From Flavobacterium anseongense (lineage in GTDB: Bacteria > Bacteroidota > Bacteroidia > Flavobacteriales > Flavobacteriaceae), in contig NZ_JAKIHN010000007.1 in assembly GCF_021608185.1 (NCBI RefSeq), positions 1-64,000 of the forward strand: DNA of 64,000 bases, in the 5' to 3' direction. Numbering within the stretch: position 1 is the first letter of the stretch; every line of letters starts with the position of its first letter. Positions 18,879 to 28,225 of the stretch are shown in pieces. The notes beneath the pieces were generated by a model, which worked only from the letters and a program-made list of their open reading frames with translations, ran no database searches and was not told the origin of the DNA. A program made the translations under genes and the position numbers.

Positions 18879-20285
18879 TTAATTGTTAAGATAGATGTTG
18901 TCTACATAGATTACAGAATTATCTCCACCCTCTAAAATTAATTGCGCAAGATGTGATCTGCTGGTTAAACCTGGCATTGCTGAGAAAGGAATGTTGATAG
19001 GTATCCAACTTTGTGAAACCAATGTTGGAGCAGTAAATGTTGTAGAGTGTCTTGTATCATCGCCTCCACCAAAAGCTCCATTTGCTCCAAAATCTACTAA
19101 AATGACTCTAAGCTGTCTTCCCGGAGCAATAGGACCCGGAATAAAAACATCTAAATGAACATTAGTCATTGCGGTTGCATTGATTGTTGGACTGCTAAAT
19201 TCGATACCTACAAAATTAAAAATGGTATAGTTTAAAATATTATCCCCAAGAACCGAAAAATCATTTGAAACAGTTGTTTGCCATGGTTGCCAATAACCAT
19301 TATAATAATTTACCGGGACATTTGTATAAGCATCTGAAAAAATTGAAATTACGTTTGCCGGATTTAATGTTGGTGTTGGTGCGTGAACAAAAGTACCTAC
19401 ACAATTAATTGTTAAACTACCAGTGGTTGGTAAGCCGTTAAATGTTGCTGTGATTACAGCAGTACCAGCGCTCAGCGAAGTCACTTCACCTAAAGCATCT
19501 ACAGTTGCAACGCTTGGATTTGAAGATGTAAATTGCAAATAAGCAGGGCTAATAGATACTGATTGATTTATTCCATTTGATAAATTAAATGTTGCAATTA
19601 CTCCATCAACTTTAGATTTAACACCTACAAAAGTTGTTTCAGATTTATCGATACCATTTAAAATCGATGCTTGTCCATGAGCGATTGTGCCTAATTTTTC
19701 ATACTTTACTTCATCAATCCAAAAGGTATATCCTTGTCCGTTTTCCGGTCCTTCGGCATACCAAAACATCCCTTTTTCACTTTTTAATTTTGAAGCATCC
19801 GGAATCGGAATAACATATTTTTTCCAATACGTAGCCAAAGGAACATTTGACATCGTAACCACGTATTTATTTTCATTAAAATCATTTCCGAAACCAAGCT
19901 CATTGATAGTAGCTGATTGAGAACCTTTTGCCCAAAAAGTTAGTGCATCATAGCCGGACAAATCTCGTCCACCGCCATCTATAAATACACCACCTACATA
20001 TGCGCCTTCAGGATCTCCAACATTTGGAACATCAAAACGCATAGAAGCCGTACCTTTATATTTAACCTCTGTATCAACATTAAAACCGGTAAGTAATGTA
20101 TTGCCAAAGGCACCATAGTCTAGACCGGCACTGAATGCATCTATGAATACCTCTGCAGTTTTTGGATATGTTGCTAACACCGAATCATCAGAAGGTTCTC
20201 TGTCACAACCTACAACCAAGCTGAAAATCAACCCTATAAGAAGTGTGATTTTTGAATAAATAAATTTTCTTGTTTTCATATTCAT
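18879..20285 (-). CDS. Surface lipoprotein, probable beta-glucan-binding protein
   Basis: A lipoprotein signal ends in LVVGC (Cys27). After it comes a jelly-roll-like segment of about 150 residues (FIDAFSAGLDYGAFG, DALTFWAKGSQ, YTFWIDEVKYE) that resembles carbohydrate-binding folds. A bacterial Ig-like (BIG2-type) stretch follows with SSNPSVATVDALGEV. The C-terminal 160 residues start ANVISIFSDAY and end IYVDNIYLNN. This last module recurs in the two T9SS proteins at 26653-28083 and 28226-29563. No catalytic residues are evident. Its place between the glycosidase-barrel gene and the GH16 lipoprotein gene suggests a surface glycan-binding protein, taking the position that SusD/SusE-type proteins hold in other loci. 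Function is inferred from architecture and context. Confidence 0.75.
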   Translation of the reverse strand: MNMKTRKFIYSKITLLIGLIFSLVVGCDREPSDDSVLATYPKTAEVFIDAFSAGLDYGAFGNTLLTGFNVDTEVKYKGTASMRFDVPNVGDPEGAYVGGVFIDGGGRDLSGYDALTFWAKGSQSATINELGFGNDFNENKYVVTMSNVPLATYWKKYVIPIPDASKLKSEKGMFWYAEGPENGQGYTFWIDEVKYEKLGTIAHGQASILNGIDKSETTFVGVKSKVDGVIATFNLSNGINQSVSISPAYLQFTSSNPSVATVDALGEVTSLSAGTAVITATFNGLPTTGSLTINCVGTFVHAPTPTLNPANVISIFSDAYTNVPVNYYNGYWQPWQTTVSNDFSVLGDNILNYTIFNFVGIEFSSPTINATAMTNVHLDVFIPGPIAPGRQLRVILVDFGANGAFGGGDDTRHSTTFTAPTLVSQSWIPINIPFSAMPGLTSRSHLAQLILEGGDNSVIYVDNIYLNN

Positions 20286-20303
20286 TTTATTTTTATTACT
20301 ATT

Positions 20304-23300
20304 TTATTTTCCTATGTTAATATGCACATATGTTCTAATTTCCCATTCACTACCGTTAGGGAATCCAACCGGACTCACGATAGGTTCTGTTATAAATTCT
20401 CCGGAGGTTTGATTTGGACTGTAACGAGGAGAATATTGGTCTAAAGATCTCCATGTTCCCATTATTCCAATTTTTGTGTTTGGTAAAACGAACCAATTTG
20501 GTTTTCCTACAGATGTTGATAAATCTAACATTAGTTGGAGTGGGTATGTTAAATTAAAGTCACGATGGTAGTCAAATGGTCCCCAATCGTTAAACTTGAT
20601 TGAACTTGTTAGTTTAATTTTTCTGTAAATTAATCTGATATCACCACCAGCTCTATTTATTGTTCTTTCAGAATCCCCATTAGCTTGTCCATTTCCAAAA
20701 TAAAAATTTCCGATAATGCCAAGATCCGGAGTTAGTTTTGAAACTATTCTGGTATTTGATTCCCATAAATTTTGAGCAGGCGCAGATTTAGCAAATGCAA
20801 AAGCAGTACGATTGCTGAGGAATCCAATTGCAGCATCTTGCGTTGTAGGTAAATTTCTGTATACAAAACCTGTGCTTACCGCAAATTTTGCATCTTCAAC
20901 CATATCGTTATTCCATTCATACATCCATGTTGCAGGAGTAGGGTCGTAGGTTAATAATAATTCTCCTCCAACAGTTTCTCTATTCGCTCTAACCACAAAT
21001 GGGTCATCTTGAACGTTACGCAATCTTCCGGGTGCATTTACATCATTTGGCATAGCTTCAACTAGTGGTTTTTGCCATAAAAAATTTGGTGCGATTTGAA
21101 AGTTTGAATTAACATTATAAGTAAATCCGGTTAAGAAGTTCATTTGATTTCCGCTTCCGGTATCTTTCAATCTCCAACCTGTGAAAGTTTGAACATTATC
21201 GGCACCACCATTTGCAACCAATCCCATAATTGCACCTTGTGTGTAAACATTAAACCTTCCTTTTGAGAATGTTAATTTAGCCTTCCCTCCCCAATTGTCG
21301 CCATTATTAATTTTGTCGTTATAAACTGTGTAGTTTCCTGGTGTAGTTTCTTCAGCATATTGAAAAACTCTGCCGTTTAATGGTTGTCCACCCCAAATAC
21401 CTCCGAACTCTATACCTAATGAACCAACTTTAGTTTTAAGATGTAAAGTCGCTCTTCTGGTTTTTGGTAACGGAATAGCTATAGATGTTAGCGCTGCACC
21501 AGCATTTGCAACATCTTCATGATAAACTGCAGTGGCATCAAAGGCACCAATTTTTTTACTGTACTTTAACAATAATGCAGGGTTTGCTCCCCACCAAAGT
21601 TGCGGTCCGAAAGCTGCTTTAAGTCCATTTAAACTTCTTTTACCATCTATCTCTAACCCGAGAGTTTCTCCGTTGTATATGTCTAAATTTGGACCGTAAT
21701 TAGCTTCAGGATATAAGGCAAAAAAATCACCTTCATATCCCCAATGATAATGACCGGTTCTGTAAAATCCTCTTAAATCAAAATCTTTGTCATTCCAAGA
21801 GTAAGAAGCATTGTAAATTTGTACTCTGTTGTTATCATTAATTTCAACAGGTCCATCTGGGGTGTTTACTGTTTGTGTGCGCCCTCTATTTTCATAAAAT
21901 ATTTCATTTATTGGATTTTCTGCAACACGACCCAAAATATTCACATTCACATTAGCTTTCATATTTGGAGCAGGATTTCCTTCGACACCAATAAAATAAG
22001 ATTGCATATGATCGAAGCCTAGCTTATTTGGATAGTTATTTGTTTCTGGATCATCATTTTTTGGAGTTGTAATTAAACTTCCTCCGGTATTAAAAGTGGT
22101 GAATTCAGCTCTTAAATTACTGATTTTCAATATTTCATTATCATTACCTCCTAAAGCAGCTTTATCGCCTCTTGCTCTTAAAACAGCATCCATTAAATTT
22201 ACATTATTGAAAGCTCTGTTTATAGTTTCATTTGTTGTTCCTTGTTCATAAGGATTAACTCTATGAACTTCTTTTAGGGCATAATATGCTGCGCGAGGAT
22301 ATAAATCATATAAGCCTCTTGAATTTGTTGGACCTTTTGCACAAATCCCAAACCATTCCTCGTTCATATTATTTTGGCCTTTAATAAAATCATTTAAATA
22401 GCCACCATTAGACCATGAAGCATTATCATCATGTATTTCTAAATTTTTTGTTTGACCATATTTCCACCACCCATCGCTAAATTGAAAAGTAAAACCTCCA
22501 ATTGAATTGCCAACTTTACCCATACCTGCTGCATTTTCATATATCTCTTTCCAATTACCAACCATGTAGTAAGCTTGTGATTTTTGATCTTCAGCATTTT
22601 CTAATACATTAAAAGCATCAGCTCCGAATTCAGTAAATAATATTGGTTTATCTATTTTTTCTTTAACTTTTTGGAAGGCATCTCCGAAAGACACTCCGCG
22701 ATACATATTAACCCCCAAAATATCAATGTCTTTACATTCTTCAGCGATAATATCTAAGAATAGTAAATCTCCGTTACAAATTGCAATAGGATGCGATTTG
22801 TCGATTTTTTTCATTTCAACTACTGCATCATTAAACAGCTTGTACATATCTTTAGATCTTATAGTAGATTTTCTATCTTCCATAGGAATGTCTTCTGTTT
22901 CAGCGCCATCCCAAAATAAACCATAGTTATTTTCATTCCCTAAAAGAAATAATAAAACACCGGGAGTATTTTTATACTCTTCAACCATTTGTTTAGTTTC
23001 TTTTAGTAGTAATTCTCGAGTTAACGGGTTTGAATATTCTGTATTAGGAACCCAGGTTCCGTTTAAGGTTAAACCATATCTACCAAAAGAGTGATTTAAC
23101 ATAGTGCGAATTCCGTATTTTTCATATATATATTGAATCCATTTTGGCTGAATCCCTGTATATTGTCTCACAGCATTTACCCCCATGTTTTTTAATAATG
23201 ACATCTCGGTATCGAGAGCAGCTTTAATGACATCATCAGATTGTTTCCACAAACTGTAATTGTAGTTGGTACCAATCGGAAAATAATCCCAGTTCATACC

Positions 23301-23435
23301 GTTGATTATAAAATCTTTACCGTTGACAACTAGTTTTGTTCCTTGAGCATTTTTTTCAAGTGAAACCTTATCAGCTTGAGCATGAATAGTTGATGAATAA
23401 CTCCAAAGAATTAGAAGTAAAATAATTTTTCTCAT
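20304..23435 (-). CDS. Glycosidase-like TIM barrel fused to an outer-membrane beta-barrel-like region
   Basis: Residues 1-20 are a signal peptide (HAQ end). Residues about 25-400 look like a clan GH-A barrel related to the GH2/GH5 group: VVNGKDFIINGMNWD, Glu168 in LFLLGNENNYG as candidate acid/base, and Glu269 in ILFTEFGAD as candidate nucleophile. The remaining 600 or so residues hold no enzyme motif. They are made of alternating polar and aromatic strands (FNVYTQGAIMGL, NFQIAPNFLW, LGIIGNFYFGNG, IKLTSSIKFNDW) ending in YVHINIGK, as expected of an outer-membrane barrel. No SusC/SusD is encoded in this locus, so the barrel may serve as glucan channel or anchor. Family assignment below the clan level is not possible by eye. 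It is the first gene downstream of the regulator, with a 280-base upstream region. Confidence 0.75.
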   Translation of the reverse strand: MRKIILLLILWSYSSTIHAQADKVSLEKNAQGTKLVVNGKDFIINGMNWDYFPIGTNYNYSLWKQSDDVIKAALDTEMSLLKNMGVNAVRQYTGIQPKWIQYIYEKYGIRTMLNHSFGRYGLTLNGTWVPNTEYSNPLTRELLLKETKQMVEEYKNTPGVLLFLLGNENNYGLFWDGAETEDIPMEDRKSTIRSKDMYKLFNDAVVEMKKIDKSHPIAICNGDLLFLDIIAEECKDIDILGVNMYRGVSFGDAFQKVKEKIDKPILFTEFGADAFNVLENAEDQKSQAYYMVGNWKEIYENAAGMGKVGNSIGGFTFQFSDGWWKYGQTKNLEIHDDNASWSNGGYLNDFIKGQNNMNEEWFGICAKGPTNSRGLYDLYPRAAYYALKEVHRVNPYEQGTTNETINRAFNNVNLMDAVLRARGDKAALGGNDNEILKISNLRAEFTTFNTGGSLITTPKNDDPETNNYPNKLGFDHMQSYFIGVEGNPAPNMKANVNVNILGRVAENPINEIFYENRGRTQTVNTPDGPVEINDNNRVQIYNASYSWNDKDFDLRGFYRTGHYHWGYEGDFFALYPEANYGPNLDIYNGETLGLEIDGKRSLNGLKAAFGPQLWWGANPALLLKYSKKIGAFDATAVYHEDVANAGAALTSIAIPLPKTRRATLHLKTKVGSLGIEFGGIWGGQPLNGRVFQYAEETTPGNYTVYNDKINNGDNWGGKAKLTFSKGRFNVYTQGAIMGLVANGGADNVQTFTGWRLKDTGSGNQMNFLTGFTYNVNSNFQIAPNFLWQKPLVEAMPNDVNAPGRLRNVQDDPFVVRANRETVGGELLLTYDPTPATWMYEWNNDMVEDAKFAVSTGFVYRNLPTTQDAAIGFLSNRTAFAFAKSAPAQNLWESNTRIVSKLTPDLGIIGNFYFGNGQANGDSERTINRAGGDIRLIYRKIKLTSSIKFNDWGPFDYHRDFNLTYPLQLMLDLSTSVGKPNWFVLPNTKIGIMGTWRSLDQYSPRYSPNQTSGEFITEPIVSPVGFPNGSEWEIRTYVHINIGK

Positions 23436-23682
23436 ATGTTAATATTGATTATTGGTTTTGAAAAATTTTAAAATTTGATTTAGTATTAATTTTCCATTAT
23501 AAAAATAGATTTATAAATTATAATAAAATCAAAAACAACCACAACAAAAAACATACATCGCAATATTTTTGCATGTTATTTGTCATTTTTATAGAAAAAT
23601 AGATTAATTATGAATAAATTAAATCGCATTAATTTAGTTATTATTACTATTGAAAATCAAACTACAAGCTTATTGTTGTGCT

Positions 23683-23715
23683 TTTGTATAGGTAAATAGC
23701 CAAAATTTGTATAGG
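23683..23715. repeat. Ten-base direct repeat upstream of the glycosidase-barrel gene
   Basis: TTTGTATAGG occurs at 23683-23692 and again at 23706-23715. The spacing of 23 bases is about two helix turns. The second copy ends one base short of the stop codon of the regulator gene. The position, 250-280 bases before the start of the downstream operon, would allow a regulator site, but this is only a suggestion. Confidence 0.3.
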
Positions 23716-26544
23716 CTATATATTTAAAATGTATTCAACTAAGCCTTGTTCGTGTGGTAAATCCATTTTTTTACGTAAACGATATCGTTTTATTTCTACA
23801 CTTCGAACAGAAATATTAAGTAATGGAGCAATTTCTTTGGAAGACAAATTCAATCGTAAATAAGCACAAAGTCTCAAATCATTGGGTGTAAGCAACGAAT
23901 GTGCCTGCTTAACTTTTTTCAAAAAGTCTTTATCTGCACTATCGAAAGCATCTCTAAATAAATTCCATGAATCCTCTTCGTTAATGTTTTGAGTAATCGT
24001 AGAAATTACTGATTTTAAGCTACGATTACCTTCTTCGGAAGTTTTATTTAAATCCTCTTTAATTAAAGCTAATAGTTTGTTTTTTTCTATCAAATTCATA
24101 GTAGAGACTGCTAACTCTTTATTCTTACTATCAACATCTTTAGTCAATTGTTCATTTTTCAGCATCATTAATTGTCTAGAGTTTTCGAGCTCATTTAATT
24201 CCAGTAAAAGATTATTTTCTTCTATTAATTTTTCTCTTTGTCTTTGATAATAAATTTTATACTTTTTGTTTATAAAATAAGCCAAATAGAGAATCAATAA
24301 AAAATAAACAAATAAAGCTAAATTAGTTGCGTACCAAGGTTTTAATATAGTAAATGAATAAACTGCAACATTTTCAGGTAAAGAATTAGCTATTTTAGCT
24401 TTTACCTTAAAAGTGTATGTGCCTGGAGATAAATTTTTAAAATTCACAGATGATTTTGAATCCCATTCGCTCCATTCATATTGAAGCCCCTCTAATAAAT
24501 ATTGGTATTCTGTATTGATATATTTATTATATTCCGGAACAGTATAACTAATAGTTATGTTATTTTCATCGTGCTTAAATTCTCCCTGATCAGTGGTAGA
24601 AGCATTTCTGACATTTTCGTTAATTTTATTACTGCTTACAGCAGTTATGGAAACGCTGTAGTTTTTAAAACTTAAATCATCAATATTTAATATATAATAA
24701 CCATCAGTTGTACCAATTAAATATTCCGAATCCGATATTTGGTTAATGTTTTCGTATCCTAACATTGAATTGTTAAGAGATGTTGGGATTGGAATTACGT
24801 TCTTTTTAAGTTGCTTACTTAATTTACTTGAAGAAAAATAAATGATGTAATTTTTAGTGAATACCCATATTTTATTTGACTTATCAAGAATCAATTTTCC
24901 GGATGTATATTCGTCTTTGTCAAAAATGGCTGATAAAACTTTATCTTTTGTAAAAGTCTTATTTTTATTTAACTTATAAATTCCATCCTTGTTAGCATAC
25001 AAAATGGAATTATTAAAATTGATTAAACTTGCATTTTTCCCTTTTTTTGGATTAGTATAAGTAAATACTTTCTCAGCTTTTTCAAACATATTGTTTGTTT
25101 GAAATCTGAAAACCCCTTTATATTCGTGACTTATATAGAATTCTAAATCTGTTGTCACACCAAAATTTTTAGCCGAATAATCAAATCCTTTAATCTTATT
25201 TTTATAGACCCATTGATTATTCTCTTTTTTCAAAACAGAAATCCCAAAATAATTTCCCTGAAACAATATATCTTTTCTACCTGGCATGGGTTCGAATTTC
25301 CATGTTCCGGATTGGTAGAAAATATTATTCGAACTATCTTCATTAATTATAAAAGTACCTGAGTCATGTCCACAAAAAAGTGTTCCGTCATGTTGAAATA
25401 ATGACCAGACTTGACCTTTAGTACCTGATACAAATTTGAATTGCCCTTCTCTTTGAAATGGTTTGTAAAACAATCCTTGATTTGTCCCTATGTATAATTT
25501 GTCTTTGTAAACAATAGATGCATAGATAGTTCCCAGAATTCCGGTATTGTCAGAAAAACTTTTTATTGGTGTTTGAAGATTGACACAATTTATTCCATTG
25601 TCGGAACCAATCCATAAATTTTTATCAATATCTTCAAATAGAGAAAGCGCTGTATTATTGCTTAATCCTATATTTTGGGTTATATGAAATCTTAAATTCA
25701 TTTCTCTTGAAAGTATAAAAATCCCATTAGAAATAGTTCCTAATACGAATCCACCATCTGAAAGTTTTTGGCTGCTATATACACTACTCGATTGTAAATC
25801 AGAATCAATAGGAGTATTCTTTTTTGTAATTAAATTATTAGACAACTCGTAGAAACCATTACTCTGTGTTAAAATGAGTATGCCGTTATTTGATTTAAAA
25901 ATACCTTTAACTTTATTTTGTAGTATAATCTGATTATTTGAAAGTAGTTTACTTGACCCATTTTCAATCTCAAACAATCCTTCTGAAAAGGTTTGATAAT
26001 ACAATCCGTTTTCGGTTTTGAATGCTTTTAGAATATTACTTTTTGGAGTAATTATTGAAAATTTATTCAGTTTGGTATCATAAACATATATTCTGTTTAA
26101 TGATTGAAATAGAACCCATTGATCAAATTGAAGTATGCCCCAAAAATGTTCATCATCAAGAATTTTATTTTTAATACTATTGCTCAACGAATAATATTTT
26201 AACAGCCCATTCTTTTGACGTTTCCAATAGCCAAATTCCATGTAACAACCGGTATAAATTTTATCATCTATTACCTTAACTGACCTAATTATTGTTTCAT
26301 TAGGAGACTGATAAAGTGTCCAATTGGAACCATTAAATTCTAACAATCCTTCATTATTCGCAAAAAACATATAATGATTAGCATCTTGAGCTATCATCCA
26401 GTTTTGATTACCGGCAGCATAATTTGATGGTGAATACTTAACAATTGGCGGAAGCTCTTGCGCAAGAAGAGGAATGCTTAAAAATAGAGTTATCGCTATT
26501 CTAGAAAAATATCTTTTGATGTATGTTGATTTTTGAGTTGTCAT
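23716..26544 (-). CDS. Membrane-tethered one-component regulator (propeller, Y_Y_Y, LuxR-type HTH)
   Basis: The 942-residue protein begins with a signal peptide (ITLFLSIPLLAQ). A long repeat region with propeller-type motifs follows (LSLFEDIDKNLWIGSDNGINCV, in part), then a Y_Y_Y-type domain (YQYLLEGLQYEWSEWD, LSPGTYTFKVKA). A single membrane helix lies near residues 737-757 (ALFVYFLLILYLAYF), followed by a coiled coil. A C-terminal LuxR-like helix-turn-helix (about 883-940: LTPNDLRLCAYL, SSKEIAPLLNIS, SVEIKRYRLRKK) ends the protein. It has no histidine kinase or receiver domain. The periplasmic part would sense a glucan fragment and the cytoplasmic end would bind DNA. It sits inside the beta-glucan locus on the same strand, so it is the likely local activator. 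It lacks a strong recognisable promoter. Confidence 0.88.
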   Translation of the reverse strand: MTTQKSTYIKRYFSRIAITLFLSIPLLAQELPPIVKYSPSNYAAGNQNWMIAQDANHYMFFANNEGLLEFNGSNWTLYQSPNETIIRSVKVIDDKIYTGCYMEFGYWKRQKNGLLKYYSLSNSIKNKILDDEHFWGILQFDQWVLFQSLNRIYVYDTKLNKFSIITPKSNILKAFKTENGLYYQTFSEGLFEIENGSSKLLSNNQIILQNKVKGIFKSNNGILILTQSNGFYELSNNLITKKNTPIDSDLQSSSVYSSQKLSDGGFVLGTISNGIFILSREMNLRFHITQNIGLSNNTALSLFEDIDKNLWIGSDNGINCVNLQTPIKSFSDNTGILGTIYASIVYKDKLYIGTNQGLFYKPFQREGQFKFVSGTKGQVWSLFQHDGTLFCGHDSGTFIINEDSSNNIFYQSGTWKFEPMPGRKDILFQGNYFGISVLKKENNQWVYKNKIKGFDYSAKNFGVTTDLEFYISHEYKGVFRFQTNNMFEKAEKVFTYTNPKKGKNASLINFNNSILYANKDGIYKLNKNKTFTKDKVLSAIFDKDEYTSGKLILDKSNKIWVFTKNYIIYFSSSKLSKQLKKNVIPIPTSLNNSMLGYENINQISDSEYLIGTTDGYYILNIDDLSFKNYSVSITAVSSNKINENVRNASTTDQGEFKHDENNITISYTVPEYNKYINTEYQYLLEGLQYEWSEWDSKSSVNFKNLSPGTYTFKVKAKIANSLPENVAVYSFTILKPWYATNLALFVYFLLILYLAYFINKKYKIYYQRQREKLIEENNLLLELNELENSRQLMMLKNEQLTKDVDSKNKELAVSTMNLIEKNKLLALIKEDLNKTSEEGNRSLKSVISTITQNINEEDSWNLFRDAFDSADKDFLKKVKQAHSLLTPNDLRLCAYLRLNLSSKEIAPLLNISVRSVEIKRYRLRKKMDLPHEQGLVEYILNI

Positions 26545-26594
26545 AGTATTACAATATACGAAAACAAAGAATAAATTTATGGATTGTTATGTAA

Positions 26595-26634
26595 AAATAA
26601 AAAAGAAGAGCACAAAATCTCTTTTGTGCTCTTC
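26595..26634 (-). terminator. Terminator after the 26653-28083 gene
   Basis: GAAGAGCACAAAA (26605-26617) pairs perfectly with TTTTGTGCTCTTC (26622-26634) across a four-base loop. On the minus strand a T-rich tail follows. It separates the secreted-protein gene from the regulator gene. Confidence 0.88.
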
Positions 26635-26652
26635 AAAACTAATTAACTTAAT

Positions 26653-28083
26653 TTATTCCTTGATAAATCTTGTTGAAGAAACGTTTCCATTAATAGAAGT
26701 TTTTACAACATAAACCCCAACTTGCAAACTAGCAATATCAAGAGTTACTAACCCGCTTTTAGGGGTTTGTGATATCACTTCTTGTCCCAAAAGGTTGAAA
26801 ACTGAGACTTTTTCAATAGTCATTGCTGATTCGATGTTTAAAACATTGGTAGCAGGATTTGGATATAATCTAACATTTGAAGCTTCAAAATCTTCAGTAC
26901 CTAAAGTAGTGTTTTTGTGTAAATACAGGTTGTCATAATATACTGTTCCTAAATCAGAAGTTATAACGAATTGAGCAAAATCAGAAACGCTAGGACAAGC
27001 ATTTCCTGGTGGTGTATTAATACATTGGAAAGCAGTAAGAGGTAAATCTATTGAAATCCAAGTTCCTTCTGAACCACTTGTTAAAATGTTGGAATTATTT
27101 GCAGAGTATTGTAAAGCATTAGTTTCTCCTCCAGTACCATTCCAGTTAGAGAATTTGAAATTAAAACTTTTATCTTGAGTTGGTGTAGCTGTCCAAATAT
27201 CCATATGAAAGCGAGTAAACCCAGTGGCATCGAATCTTCCTGCTAAAAAGGCTACTCCTTCACATCCTAAACCAGTAATTTTATTGGTATTATTTCCTTC
27301 AATTTGAACTAAAGTTGTATTAGCACCACACCAAGAAGTGTTGAAGGTGTTATCGTTGCCCGTGTAACCAATAGTTGTTACAGGTGTATAGCCAACAAGA
27401 GCATCACAAAATAATGATTTTACATCAGCAGCAGGTCTGTTTGGAGGAGTTGGTGCTGCAGTAGTAGGAGCTGGTACTACAGGAGGAGTTCCAAGCGGAC
27501 CTTTAATATTATCAACGTAAAAAGTTCTTGCAGGTGTCGGACAAACTGTTGGAGTAAAGAATGCAGTTCTTCCTGTTTCCCAATAGGTATGAATTACAAA
27601 ACCAGCGTAAACCCCATTTGCCGGCGCTGCTTGTCCGTCTAATGAAGTGTCAAATGTAAATGAAATTGTTTGCCAAGTGCTGCCACCAGTATGCGTTGCA
27701 GAAGCTGCGGATATAGCTGGACCACCGGTTCCGCCAGTAACTTTTACTAAGAAAGTGATAGGAGTGTCAGAAAAAACATCCATTGTCATTGTTTTGGTAG
27801 TTGTTAAATTGACAAGAGATGTTAGCGTTAAATTTACTCCTTGCCAAGGTTCGCATGCAGGGTTTCCAACGATTTTAAGAACTTTTGTTGTATTTGTACC
27901 AGTTCCATCTTCAACAACAGGTGTAGGCACGACGTTAGCGCCTATATCGCCAAAAGTAGATCCTACACTTCCAGTTTCTCCTGGTTCAAACCCTAATAAT
28001 TGGTCTTGTGAATATCCAAATGATGTCAAAAATAATGTTAGTGCTACTAAAATTATTTTCGTATTTAAAATAGTTTTATTCAT
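26653..28083 (-). CDS. T9SS-secreted multi-domain protein, probable glycan binding
   Basis: The signal peptide ends near GYSQ (residue 25). Residues about 28-195 form a jelly-roll-like domain (LLGFEPGETG, KTMTMDVFSDTP, WQTISFTFD, RTFYVDNIKG). A proline-rich linker leads to the module shared with two neighbours (about 218-390: ADVKSLFCDALV, TRFHMDIWTATP, TVYYDNLYLHKN). The final 80 residues are a type A T9SS sorting domain (LYPNPATNVL, FNLLGQEV, LQVGVYVV). No catalytic motif is visible. Its C-terminal sorting domain is nearly identical to that of the next protein (28226-29563), so the two are recent paralogues. Two proteins of this shape beside laminarinases suggest secreted beta-glucan binding proteins. 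It has its own terminator. Confidence 0.75.
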   Translation of the reverse strand: MNKTILNTKIILVALTLFLTSFGYSQDQLLGFEPGETGSVGSTFGDIGANVVPTPVVEDGTGTNTTKVLKIVGNPACEPWQGVNLTLTSLVNLTTTKTMTMDVFSDTPITFLVKVTGGTGGPAISAASATHTGGSTWQTISFTFDTSLDGQAAPANGVYAGFVIHTYWETGRTAFFTPTVCPTPARTFYVDNIKGPLGTPPVVPAPTTAAPTPPNRPAADVKSLFCDALVGYTPVTTIGYTGNDNTFNTSWCGANTTLVQIEGNNTNKITGLGCEGVAFLAGRFDATGFTRFHMDIWTATPTQDKSFNFKFSNWNGTGGETNALQYSANNSNILTSGSEGTWISIDLPLTAFQCINTPPGNACPSVSDFAQFVITSDLGTVYYDNLYLHKNTTLGTEDFEASNVRLYPNPATNVLNIESAMTIEKVSVFNLLGQEVISQTPKSGLVTLDIASLQVGVYVVKTSINGNVSSTRFIKE

Positions 28084-28162
28084 GATTATTTTTTTTAATG
28101 ATTATTATTTGATTTTTATGCTTGTTTAATCCCAATATTTTATTTTAAATACAACGGATATT

Positions 28163-28204
28163 TAAAAAAAGAGGAATTTTCGAAAGTTTTGAAAATTCCT
28201 CTTT
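28163..28204 (-). terminator. Terminator after the 28226-29563 gene
   Basis: AAAGAGGAATTTTC (28168-28181) and GAAAATTCCTCTTT (28191-28204) form a perfect stem with a nine-base loop. The minus-strand tail is a T run. Confidence 0.85.
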
Positions 28205-28225
28205 CGTAACCTAATTAACTTAAAC

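Noticed and set aside
27647-28129. 160-codon open frame antisense to a T9SS protein gene
   Set aside because: It is a shadow of the opposite strand: low-complexity valine and proline composition, no domain, and the opposite frame has a signal peptide and sorting domain.
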